A DNA stretch of 64,000 nucleotides, from the NCBI GenBank assembly GCA_027563935.2, contig CM050454.1, positions 75,970,596 through 76,034,595 of the forward strand, given 5' to 3'. The translations under genes and the position numbers were made by a program. Positions within the stretch are counted from its first letter, which is position 1; every line of letters starts with the position of its first letter. This stretch comes from Costus lasius (taxonomy: Eukaryota; Streptophyta; Magnoliopsida; Zingiberales; Costaceae). Below, piece by piece: positions 10,071 to 21,460 of this stretch. Below the pieces are notes generated by a model. It was not told the origin of the DNA. It did not search any database and saw only the letters and a list, made by a program, of their open reading frames with translations.

Positions 10071-12296
10071 TGTTGGGGAATGCCGGGTGTAATTTAAAAT
10101 TTTGTAGTCCCAGGACGCAGCGGAAGAAGCATTACACCCGAAACACATTCCTTTCCCAAGGATCCATGCGAGAGAGAAGACACAAGGATGTGTTAGAGAT
10201 GTACCTCTTTTGCTTGTTTAGATGTCGAAGCCATGTTGAAGGCGCCCAAGTGTTCGCCCTCTACAAGTATCCACGCGTCGACTCCTTGATCGTTGCTCCC
10301 TTCCATGCTCGGTGCTAGCCTCGGGAAGAGAATCAAGCCTTAGGGTTCCTTCACTCCTCTTGCACCACCTCCAAGGTTCATGCGCCAAGTGCAAGGAAGA
10401 TGCCGCCAACTCCTTATCCTCTTCACTCCAAGAGAAGAGGGAGAAGATGAGTTTCGGCCTTGAGGAAGATTAGGGGGAAATTGCGCCACCAAGTCCTTCT
10501 CCAAGTCATGCCAAGAGGAGAGGAAGGAGAAGACTTGCGGTCACTTGTTGGAAGAAGGGTTGTGCCACTTTGATGTTGTCACCCTTTGCCCTTGCTTTCG
10601 CCCCTCTACTTGTGTTCACGACTCCAAGCGTTCATCATAAAGAGAGGGCGACAATGGGTCCTATAAATAGGACTAGAGGCGGTTTGTGCAAGGGCTAGGA
10701 TCATGCCAAGTGTATGGCTAGGATGAGGTGTCTTGAAGTAAGGAAAGTCTCCAAGACTTTACCATAAACCTCATTCAACCTATCCATAAAAGTCTAAACA
10801 CTATATCAGCCCAAGACATGCCTCAAATGCATTCTTACCATCAAAGGCTAAGTGGCTAGGCGCAACATGCATGAGGAGTTTCGGCTAGGGTAAGGGTTTT
10901 GGGAGAAACTAGGGTTTGAGGTAAGGTAAGTCTCCAAGACATTACCATATACCTCTTCCCTATGTCCATATGCGCCTAGGAACTTCCCATAAAAGTTCTC
11001 AAGCCATATCAGCCCCAAGACTTACCTTAGAGGCAAGTATTCCATCCAAGGAAGAAGGGCTAGGCGCCCTTTACTTCCATAATGAAGCAAAGGCGCCTCC
11101 CTCACCCCATTATGCCCCTAGGCGCCAATGGGGTGAGATTTCTCCCCATTATACCCTTTTAAGCTAATTCCTCTTCATGACAACTAATTATTGGGCCTCA
11201 TTGGATAATGAGCTAGCCCAAACTTCATGGCATGGGTTGATTAAGCCATTGGATCCAATCCAATGCAACCCTAATCCAAATGTGACCAATCTAGGTCAAG
11301 TTCGGGTCAACCTGCCAAAAATGAAGTTTGGCTCCAATAACTTTCTTCCAACTCATCAGGCCCATTGGCGCTGATGAAATCTTCCAAATTGATCCAAGTT
11401 ATCCAATAACTTGATCCTAAGGCTTCTGATTAAAGCAACGTCAAGAGTCTATTGCGTGTGACCCCGTAGGATCCATATGACGATGGCAATGATGTAAACA
11501 TCATAAGTAGTGAGGGGTATCTAGCAACACATCACTACTACCCATGTCATAGGACTTAAGTCATTATGGCAACAACTCCTAACAAGCAACGAGGATTCCT
11601 ATTGCATTACAGATCCCTTTGCCTAAGCTGATATCCTGTCATTGGATTAGTCTCAAGTTTATTATCCAATGCATTGGTCATGACTCAACAAGTGTGGCCA
11701 CACTTTCCTGTCATGCACCAATAAGGTGTGGCGCCCCAAGGTGGATATCATGCTTCCTCGGAAGGAAGGGGCAAATCCTACTATTGGTCATCCATGTCTC
11801 TACGTGACTTATGACATGCCCAATGACAGTCATTTTGGTCTCCCAATTACGGAGAGACGTAAGACTGTATTAAACCATACCCTTCATCAAGTCTAGACAT
11901 GAATACCTCAAGTCTAAGGATCAATGCAAACCTCTTGCATGTGAGATTGACTTGTTGACTAGACAAGTCAATCCTCACGGTGGATCACTCCAGTGCATCC
12001 AATGCACCTGTATGTCTGCGTTACTGTGCCCCGCACCTAACCAGCCCATACACTAGTCTCACATGTACCGAAGCTGTCCCATATCTGCTAAGGTACCTTG
12101 TCTGGGGATAGCTTATGAGGATGGATCCAATCCAAACTCCTGGGACATTATTTATGCAACTCAATACATCAACGCAGGCAGAGAAGTCTGCATAATAACG
12201 ACCATGCCTATATAAAGAGTAATAGTTCTATCAAAGTACATTCAAACAATGCCTGACCATGTCCATACATTGGTCTTTAGGGCATATACACCAACA
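10071..12296 (-). repeat. 3' LTR of C3 (family C, 2226 bp)
   Basis: On the minus strand it begins TGTTGGTGTATATG at 12296 and ends GGCATTCCCCAACA at 10071. The left flank is GTATG (10066-10070), the likely target-site copy. The last 250 bp on the right repeat 9821-10070 in inverted order. Confidence 0.9.
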
Positions 12297-12307
12297 ATCT
12301 CCCACTT
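12297..12307 (-). other. Polypurine tract of C3
   Basis: The plus strand reads ATCTCCCACTT, so the element strand reads AAGTGGGAGAT, immediately before the 3' LTR and identical to the family A tract. Confidence 0.75.
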
Positions 12308-14640
12308 GCACTAAGACCAAGGACAACTAATGTTTAGTCAGTTCCAATGTCTCTAGTATGACCCATTTAGCTTCCGCTGCGCCAGAGGCTGGATCAGTGG
12401 GTTTTTCCAGATTGCTATCTGTGTTTATTTTAACAAATTTGATCATCATCCTTATCCATGATCTCTAAGATCAGATGATATGCTGCAGTACATACTTGAG
12501 CATTAAGTTCCTTCTCTCATGCTATGGTCCCAGTAAGAACTATACTGGACCATCAAGCACTATGAACTAGATCAAGTTCAAATGAATGAAGCTGCCTCCT
12601 TGGCTGCCACAAAGAGCTGCAATGTACTCAGCCTTATTTGTAGAATTTTGCCACTTTGGTTTGCATAATGCTCTTTCAGCATACAATCACCATAACAAGG
12701 CAAAGCGCAAATCCTGGCTGTGATCAATAGTCACTAGACTGGAATGAAGTGTCAGTGTACCCCAGTACACAAAATTCTTTCCTGTCTATCATAGACTAGA
12801 CTCCAATCCTTTATACTTCCCAAGTATATGTATAAGGATTGCTTTCACAGCTATCTAGTGTTAAACACTAAGATATGATTGAAACTTGCTGGCTATGCTC
12901 CAAGCATTTGCCAGAAATGGTCTTCTAAACATGATCCATCCTACATACAATGTATCAGGACTTTGGACCCATGTTAATACTCTCCAGCTGTGCCATAGGA
13001 CACAACATCTTTGAGAGACTTAGACCATATCTTCCTAGAAGGTATCAATATTTTGAATCATCCAATATAATCCTCTCCAGAAACTCTTGGATGAACATAG
13101 ATTGACTAAAGGGCAATGACTTTCTTGGATTTCTATAGATCCTCATGCCTAGGATGTAGGCATCATTCCCTAGATCATTCTTCTCGAAATACATATCAAA
13201 TCTTTTCTTCACAATGTGAAGAGCTGAGATGTTATTCCACGTGAGGAGAATATCATCAATCATCTAGACAAGAAATATTATTAATAAGGTGCTCCCACTG
13301 ATCTTCTTGTAAACACAGGCTTTTCAACCATGCTTGCATCATGCATATCTATATGGCCTTGATATGAGAACCTTCTGGCTATTTCCCTATAGATATCTTT
13401 TCAGATGTCCTTGCAAGAAGAGCAGTTATCAGAACAAGATGCCATAATTGATCATGCAATTACAACAAGCAGATCTCTAATGGACTTAAAGCTCAGCTAT
13501 TGGTGAAAATTTCATTATTATCCACCCAGTGGATTTGCCTGAAATTATTGTTCACTAGCTTGTCTTTTAAGATAACAATGTTATCTTCCATGTCTATCTT
13601 CCTAGAAGATTTATTATAGCCTGTGGGATTTACCCCTTTTGGCAGCTTATCCAAGTCCCAGACTTGATTAGCAGACATGGAGTCCATTATGGTTTTCATG
13701 GCCCTTAGCCATTTCTTGGAATCTAGTCCACCGACCGCTTCCATTTCCTCATAAGTCTTAGGTTCATGGTTGATGAAAAATTCGTCATGCCCAGCATATC
13801 GAATCGATCCAGACTTATGTTATTCCTGTGTTACTTGAACCTCAGGTTGACTTTCAACCTGTATGTGAGATTTTGCTCTCCATGTGTGTCTAATTATATT
13901 GTGGTTGATTCTAGACCTTGTCCAAATCAAATCTACTCCCACTAGCTTCTTTCAAAAGAAATACTTTCTCAAGAGAGACAGCATTTTGAGCAACAAAAGT
14001 TTTGTTCTCCATGGGATAGAATTAGCACTCTATAGTGCACCACACATACTTTTGAATCACTACACATTACATTCCCAATTCCATTGAAGAAATGGGATAT
14101 TTGCAGTTCTCAACTCAAAAGCTAACTTAGACATTTTCTTATGGAGTAGCAGTACATCTGTTTGCATGGCAACATAGTAGTATATTTGCATGACTTATTC
14201 AAAGTTGGAACCACATCCAATGTGTTCCTTTTCTTTCTTTGAAATTTACCACACAGTGGTGTACTAAGAAAGCTGTGAGATCACTCCACACTTCTTAGGA
14301 AAGTCATCAAATTCTCCACTAATCATCTTGATCCAATCAAGGTGCTTTAATAGATCCTTCAATTTGACTCAATACTTCATTTGTGAACTTCTTGGAATTT
14401 TCCAAAGTTCTTGGGTTGCGTAAGGCATACCCACACTCAATGAAGTATATAACTCCTCTTAGTGCTTGCTTGCATGGGTCCACTTACATCACTGTGTAAT
14501 AGATCCAACAAGTCACTACTCCTTTCCACCCTTTTGGTGAAAGCAGCATCTGTCATATTGTTCCTTTGAACTATGCTCACATGTATCATAATCCTAAAAG
14601 GACAATGATCCCAATAGTCCATGGACTTTCGGATGTGACC
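12308..14640 (-). pseudogene. pol: C3 pol remnants (RNase H, reverse transcriptase, integrase fragments)
   Basis: Only short frames survive. 12360-12420 recalls the RNase H end. 13045-13263 is the RT part with MIDDIL in place of YVDDIL, and a stop lies just upstream. 13493-13744 is the RT N-terminal part (ANQVWDL, KIDMEDNIV). 14437-14622 covers the start of the integrase (LLDLLHSDVSGP). Most of the integrase core is absent or unreadable. Stops and frameshifts separate all pieces, so no enzyme could be made. The likeness to family A is clear but low. Confidence 0.8.
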
Positions 14641-14996
14641 ATTGTTCTATGGTTCAAGAGACAATGCTATAAGAGGAAGTTTATTGAATCATTAGATCTG
14701 ATCTTGTGTCACATATAGAACCACAAACTATTGTCAATTGTATCACTTCAATAGAACATCTCAGATTAAAGAAAAATATTATTTATTATTTCAAACTGAA
14801 GTCCTTTCCAAAAGGAATGATGTTCTAATACATAAGCTGATACAATAATAGCAAAGTTCTATATAAAGTCTTCAAGGCAGTGAGATGATATCAACAGCAG
14901 CATCCAATGCTCCGTCCCTGACCCGAGAGTCGATCCCATCAAGCCTCTTCGTCCTACTTCTTTTGAGCTCCTGCACATGTAAAACATATGTGAGCC

Positions 14997-15539
14997 TCAC
15001 ATACGGTACCCAGTACCCATGAATAAGAAGTAGACAAAAGACCTCGGTAACACAATACCTGAAGCGGATGGATTACATCCCTTCTTCTTTGCCATGCTCT
15101 TCTTGGCCATCAATCCTCTTCGAAATACCCATGCATTCCCAATCTTCCGAAGTATTAGCTTCGAAGATACATAACCATGGTCTTTCTCAGATTCAGGCAC
15201 ACATTCTGAAGATCCAATAGAACTCTCCTGATCATTGTCTATAGAGCATGGTGTGAAGAGACCTTTGAGATGTATGATTAGATCATAGATCCCCATCTCA
15301 TCACATTCAACCTTGACCTTCGGGGTCATGCACTCTAAGACAAGAGCAGTGTACTGTTCGTTATCTTCACAATGTTCAAGATAGACATTCCACTCCCAGT
15401 CATTAGTGAAATACACACTGGGCTGGGATGGAGGTCTTTCAAGAAGATGCACCTTATTTTCTTGTTTCAGTATCTTGGACAAAATCTTGAACCATTTTGT
15501 CCAATTTGTCCCATCCAGTTTATGTTTATAAAGTTTCAA
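14997..15539 (-). pseudogene. gag: C3 gag remnant fused to frameshifted protease sequence
   Basis: A 180-codon frame begins MKLYKHKLDGTNWTKWF and resembles a copia gag N-terminus for about 105 residues, up to IYDLIIHLKGLF. After that the middle and C-terminal parts of gag and the zinc knuckle are missing or altered. The last 20 codons are protease DNA read in the wrong frame (the bases match the WVLDTACG region). It may be an internally deleted gag kept open by chance. A short capsid-like product cannot be excluded, but nothing supports it directly. Confidence 0.65.
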
Positions 15540-17048
15540 TCTTAGATCAGGAGATGCCTTCTACAATAAGCAAATAAGTAAAGTAAGTACAATGATAAAG
15601 CATTTAATAAGGACTTTAAATTAAATGCTATGCTCCCACTACTTCCAAAACAAGTTGAGAACTCTCTAACTCAACATGGAAATAGGTGAGTAGGATCCTA
15701 ATTTCACATAAGGTCTCCGCGACTCACGAGGGTGAGTTGAGATGCACAGAGAGTCTCATGCTTCCTTAGGTAGGCACGCCAGCCAATTGTGCCATGCACA
15801 ATTCCTCTTAGTTAAGACAGACTAGGCGCCCTGTGTTCAGCGAGGGCTGGATACAACACAGAACCCTATCCTCTCAACAGCTGCCTCTAGTAATTCATCA
15901 TGTTAATGACATATGAAAAACCAGTCAAGTCTGGTCCTAACCGTTATGCCCAGGGCCAACAAATTTCCTTGCGAAGGCACGCCCAGGTTAAAACTGGACT
16001 GGGGAAATCATTGTCACCGCACACCTTCTAAAGATAAGTGGGTGTGTCCCACGAGGGTGGGAAACAGTTCACAACACCACCGATCGATAGTTTGATGAGG
16101 GCTACGCGTTAGAAGGCTATCGACTTGATATTGTATTGAGAGTTTTTGCATGTTTTTATTCTTTTCTAGCATGCAGTTTTCCTATGGTTATGGCAGCAAA
16201 GGAAAAACATCACAGGCATGCTATGGACAAAATAATAAACCATCACGGGCATGCTATTTTTGGTCGATATGGTCATAGCCCTTTTCATACACATAACTTG
16301 TCACGAGCCATGTGACATGTTATGTGCATCCAAGGGTTGCGAGTCCCTGAAGCAAATCAGCCCATGCCAGAAGCCGAAAGCATGTGTCCTTCCTTCAATC
16401 GCAAGTCCATCACCACGCTTCCAAAGCTGGCGCCACTTCTGACTCCAATTGAAGAAGGCTCCTTGTTGTTTTTGATGAACCTTAACCTATCTCATGTAAA
16501 CAATTCTACATCTATTCTAAGGAAAGATGAAAATTTTACATCAAGAAGGGGGAGAACCACACGCAGGTGGTAGAAAGATTTTACAAGCATTCATCACAGG
16601 TGGAAACATGCTTCCACATCACAAAACAGGAGGGCACTCGCTATGACCATATCAACCCAATCAAGTGGGGCGCATGTAAAATTTGAAAATCCGGAAAAAT
16701 CAAATTTTAGCACCTTATGCGCCAATATCATCCAAGGCACTCTCTTAACCAATTCCATGCCAAAATTTAGATCAAGTTCCATGATGATTTCATAGACCCT
16801 ATCGGCTGGCAGTTTTGTCAGATCAAGAGACCCGGCCAGTCCGAAGACACAATGCTGGTCCTACTTGACAAAACTTACGTGCGCCTTTGCTCTTAAATCA
16901 AGCATAAACACAATCCAAGTTTCGGCCATAGGGTTGAGAAGAGAAGACTGGATGAAAACACTTTCTACGTGAAACGCGCATAGATAGAAGAAAAATTTTC
17001 AAAAATTTTTCACACAAGCAAACGTACACCTTGTGTTTCTCGCAAGTT
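15540..17048 (-). other. Leader (5' untranslated region) of C3
   Basis: This noncoding stretch lies between the primer-binding site and gag. It holds three hairpins in the order and spacing of the other leaders: 16047-16062 (TCCCAC/GTGGGA), 15836-15851 (imperfect) and 15722-15737 (ACTCAC/GTGAGT). On the element strand each has the loop CCTC. No convincing reading frame is present. Confidence 0.7.
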
Positions 17049-17060
17049 GCTCTGATACCA
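17049..17060 (-). other. Primer-binding site of C3
   Basis: The plus strand GCTCTGATACCA reads TGGTATCAGAGC on the element strand, complementary to the 3' end of plant initiator Met tRNA. It lies one base inside the 5' LTR. Confidence 0.9.
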
Positions 17061-17061
17061 C

Positions 17062-17971
17062 TGTTGGGGAATGCCGGGTGTAATTTAAAATTTTGCAGTC
17101 CCAGGACGCAGCGGAAGAAGCATTACACCCGAAACACATTCCTTTCCCAAGGATCCATGCGAGAGAGAAGACACAAGGATGTGTTAGAGATGTACCTCTT
17201 TTGCTTGTTTAGATGTCGAAGCCATGTTGAAGGCGCCCAAGTGTTCGCCCTCTACAAGTATCCACGCGTCGACTCCTTGATCGTTGCTCCCTTCCACGCT
17301 CGGTGCTAGCCTCGGGAAGAGAATCAAGCCTTAGGGTGCCTTCACTCCTCTTGCGCCACCTCCAAGGTTCATGCGCCAAGTGCAAGGAAGATGCCGCCAA
17401 CTCCTTATCCTCTTCACTCCAAGAGAAGAGGGAGAAGATGAGTTTCGGCCTTGAGGAAGATTAGGGGGAAATTGCGCCACCAAGTCCTTCTCCAAGTCAC
17501 GCCAAGAGGAGAGGAAGGAGAAGACTTGCGGTCACTTGTTGGAAGAAGGGTTGCGCCACTTTGATGTTGTCACCCTTTGCCCTTGCTTTCGCCCCTCTAC
17601 TTGTGTTCACGACTCCAAGCATTCATCATAAAGAGAGGGCGACAATGGGTCCTATAAATAGGACTAGAGGCGGTTTGAGCAAGGGCTAGGGTCATGCCAA
17701 GTGTATGGCTAGGATGAGGTGTCTTGAAGTAAGGAAAGTCTCCAAGACTTTACCATAAACCTCATTCAACCTATCCATAAAAGTCTAAACACTATATCAG
17801 CCCAAGACATGCCTCAAATGCATTCTTACCATCAAAGGCTAAGTGGCTAGGCGCAACATGCATGAGGAGTTTCGGCTAGGGTAAGGGTTTTGGGAAAAAC
17901 TAGGGTTTGAGGTAAGGTAAGTCTCCAAGACATTACCATATACCTCTTCCCTATGTCCATATGCGCCTAGG
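17062..17971 (-). repeat. 5' LTR of C3, 3'-end part only
   Basis: It starts TGTTGGGGAATGCC, as at 10071, and follows the left LTR until GCGCCTAGG, where E2 begins. The left LTR continues GCGCCTAGGAACTT at the same place, so the missing part should resume beyond E2, outside the window. Confidence 0.9.
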
Positions 17972-19598
17972 TGTTGGGGTATGCCCTTAAGGCTAATGTT
18001 TGAGGCCTTGGGTTATTATCAGTATCATGTATAAACTGAGTACATATTTATAAAGGCAATTGTTGTTATTCAGATTGTTGCATTATCTGCTGCTGTATGT
18101 ATACCTCTGAGTAATGTCTCAATGATGTTCAGCTTTGCTGACATTCAGAGTTGTCCTTAGTCGAGATATCTTGGTGAACATGAGACAGCCTTGATATGAT
18201 TGAGACTAATATGTGTTCTGATCTTATAGGATGCTTCGAGCATGGAATAAGATTTAGACACATAGGTGCATTGGATGTACTGGACTGACCCTACTTAGGA
18301 TATTCAATTGTTTGTCACAATGTGAATAAATCCTTATAAGCAAGCAAGTGGTATATTCCCTTTGACTTGAGATCACTTGTGTTTCTAAGTGATGATTGAC
18401 ATTGTCTTGAGGTAGTTCAATATCATTTGAAAGATAATGGTTAAGGATTATCTTGGATAGTGGGCATGAATCATGTTAGGACACTAGTGATAGATATAGG
18501 ATTGCCTCTCCTAGTTGGAGTGTGATGTTCTAAAGGGGCCCCCTGGATGAGATGGTTGAGAAAGTGTATGGCCATACCCAGATGACTATGTTCATCTGAT
18601 CTAACCATTCTCATCGTGTTGGAATTACAGGCTTGATATGCTTGTCCAACGAGAACATCTAGTGGCAAAGGGAACATGTATACTGAGTGAATTGGATTCA
18701 CACTTGTGCTGTGGTTTGGGAGTAGTCTTGGAAGACTCTTTCCTTCATATCGAGAGACAGTGATGTGTTGCTAGATACCCCTCTCTGATCGTGATAACGT
18801 AAGTTGTCGTTACCGACATTGAAGGAAACCCTCAGGGTCACACAATTTGATGATATTGCTTACTTATGTCAGATCGTGTGGACTGGAATTATTCTAGTTC
18901 AGTTTAAAGCAATTTAAACTCTGATCGGAAGTAAGATCTAGTCTGATCATGTTTGATTGATTAGGACATATGATCAGTAAGTTTCGATCGGGAAAATTGA
19001 TGCTTGATCGAAGAGATCAAGAGGTTCATTGAGATGTGTGGTTAGATCTTGAACCATGAGGTTCAAAGAGATCAAGACCATGGCTGGTTCGATTTGGTCC
19101 TTGAACCAAATGGAATTGAACCGGTTCACTTAATTGAACGCATGGTTCAAAGGGGAGAGGAGTTTCGATGGCTTCATGGGGAGTTAAACACTTACTATAT
19201 TTGGAATCCAATTTTTCTCTTGAGAAACGTCCCACGTTTTCGAACGTATGAACGCCCCTCTCGTCCCTTGCTCCTCTCGGGTTTTTGGTTCGTCTTCACG
19301 CCAAGAGAGGGAGTAGTGTGGCCAGCAAGAAGAGGACATCTCCTCACACGATCATAGACTCTTTGGATCTTTGCTAGCACAAGGATTACAAGGAAGAAGC
19401 GAAAATTCATCTTGTGTGTGATTCCTTTGGAGAAGAGCCGCTCGCCCTTTTTCTTCCAAGCCGCCTCTCATGGCCATGGTAACATCCTCACTTGTTCTAT
19501 ACAAGTCTTCATATGTTGATCATATGTTTAAGTCATTCGATTTTGGACCTAGTCATGCAAAAAATTTTATATGCGTATGTGACCTAGGGTTACTTTCA
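17972..19598 (+). repeat. 5' LTR of E2 (family A, 1627 bp)
   Basis: It starts TGTTGGGGTATG and ends GGTTACTTTCA, two bases before the primer-binding site. It is the most diverged family A LTR in the window and lacks the clear terminal hairpin of the other copies. Confidence 0.92.
18047..18056 (+). promoter_or_regulatory. TATA-like box in the 5' LTR of E2
   Basis: TTTATAAAGG lies 75 bp into the LTR, at the same place as in the other family A LTRs. It is the likely RNA polymerase II core promoter of the element. Confidence 0.55.
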
Positions 19599-19600
19599 AT

Positions 19601-19612
19601 TGGTATCAGAGC
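19601..19612 (+). other. Primer-binding site of E2
   Basis: TGGTATCAGAGC is complementary to initiator Met tRNA and lies two bases after the LTR. Confidence 0.92.
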
Positions 19613-21460
19613 GTGGTTTTGGCTTGATACATATGATTGCTTTCTTGTGATCCATGTTTGTTTTATGATTTGGTAGATCTACTAGATGCGCATGCTTTAG
19701 TTATCATGCGCAAATTCATTTCATGTGTTAGATCTACATGTGTTTTGTTTTCAACTAAGCTTGCGCATGTGTGATGTTTGTTTGCACTTATAATAAAAGT
19801 TTTTAATCAAAACTTATTATCATGCGCGACCCTCACTAGATTTATCTAAGCGCCTGCTTCAAATACTTAGACGGGTTAATAGGGTTGAAGTCGTTAGTCA
19901 AGTCTGGACCCAATAGCCTAATCAGACCATCTGACAGTCTAGATGGGTCGGCCGGATAGCACCTGTGCGCAAGCTATACAGGTGGCTATAGGTCAACTGC
20001 AGAAGGGCGTGTAGCGATGTCTGATTGAGGCACCTTGTGAACGATCATGATTTAGGCCCGGGGTCACACCCGCTTGCCAGAAATCATGTGGGACGTTCAG
20101 CCCTTAAGGCATGCATAATTGACCATCAGGTCGACGCAAGTCAGTTATGACTGGGTGCATGCAAGGGCAGTGGGTCTGACTTGGTCTGATGAGTGGATGC
20201 CTGTTAATGGACCGTTGTAAGGTAGCAGGGCATATAAGGAAATAAAATTGATGCCATGGGTATTTCAAAAATTTTATTTTCTGTTTGGATCACATGTATA
20301 CATGTTTGACATGTTCATTGGGTGTTTATTTAATCATATGTGGGCTGCCCTTATTTTTGGTGTGCTGTGCTGGGGCCTGCATGCCTGGAATTTAATATAA
20401 ATTTGTTGTGATCTGCGAATCACACTTTAATTTATGAAAATGTATATTTGACCTGCGAGTCAAACCATGTCTAGATAGATTAAAATGTAATTTGATCAGA
20501 CATGAGCACATGAGCACACATGGCAGAGGCGCTTGCAGTCAGTGGCTTCACTATGTGGGAGGTCTAGAGTTCGACTCTAGAGCAGGCGCATACTGCCTGG
20601 AGGGCATTTGGGCCCGGGTTGGGCCAGATGAAGTACAAGAGTCCCATAAAGAGCTCAAGTGAAGACTTTTGTAAAACTAGGGTTTTACTTAGGCTTTTAT
20701 GGGCGTTTACCACATAAGATAATTGTGCTTTCTACTTTTTTTTTTAAGTAATATTAGCACAAGCATATTTATTCTTCTGCTATCACCATAGATTTTGCAT
20801 GATAGTAAGAAGATAAAAGGACCGTTAAAATCCAACGACCATATCAAGCTTGATTGCCTTCTGACGCGAAACCTCACTGTTCTGACTATCGTTGGGGCCG
20901 TGTTGTACCCACTCAGTGGGCACGCCCAGCTATCTTCAGACGGTGCAGGATTACACCTACATGCTACAGAGAAGGGATTTATCGCTTCTCGTTGCTCAGC
21001 ATAGCACGTGGTGGTCCAGGAAGTAGGTCAGGTCAGCTTGACCATATAGGCTACATATTGAGCATATGATAGCTATATGGAGGCAGCCATCTAAGGAATC
21101 AGAAACTGTTTTGTACCAACTCAGTTGGCACGGTCTTCTGGATTGCCTAGATGAAGGGGAATCGCACGGGTTGGCGATTGGCATGGATAGCCTACTAGTG
21201 ACTAGTGCTTGAACTCTCTGTGCATCTTATCTCGCCTGAGCGGGACGCGGAGATCAAGTGTGAAATCTGGATCCCATCTCACTAAAAGAGTTTTACTCTT
21301 TCGGGCTGTTTTATTGGATTTTTCAGTCAGACAAAATAGTGAGAAAAGAATCACTCTTAAGTCCTGGAATGATTCTAACATGGATACTGACCTTGTTGTT
21401 CTTGCCATGTTGTAGATTCCTACAGCAACGAACACCACAGGGCTCATTTTACGATCCATA
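19613..21460 (+). other. Leader of E2
   Basis: About 1.85 kb without a convincing gene. It contains a T-arm-like hairpin at 20564-20580 (CTAGAG-TTCGA-CTCTAG) and three leader hairpins at 20908-20920 (CCCACT-C-AGTGGG), 21116-21128 (CCAACT-C-AGTTGG) and 21230-21245 (TCTCGC-CTGA-GCGGGA). The small frames inside it differ between copies and look like chance. Confidence 0.75.

Larger units (their letters stand above)
10071..17971 (-). mobile_element. C3: copia family C element on the minus strand, coding-dead, right LTR interrupted by E2
   Basis: The left (3') LTR is 10071-12296, followed by a polypurine tract, a decayed internal region, a primer-binding site at 17049-17060 and the start of the right (5') LTR at 17062. 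The right LTR is cut at 17971 by E2. The two LTRs agree closely over the 910 bp that can be compared (about ten differences by eye). The internal genes are nonetheless broken in many places. Confidence 0.9.

Noticed and set aside
10953..12000. Possible host genes in the long C3 LTR (several 60-70 codon frames)
   Set aside because: They are short, lack homology, and the whole segment is bounded by LTR ends and repeated in part at 17062-17971.
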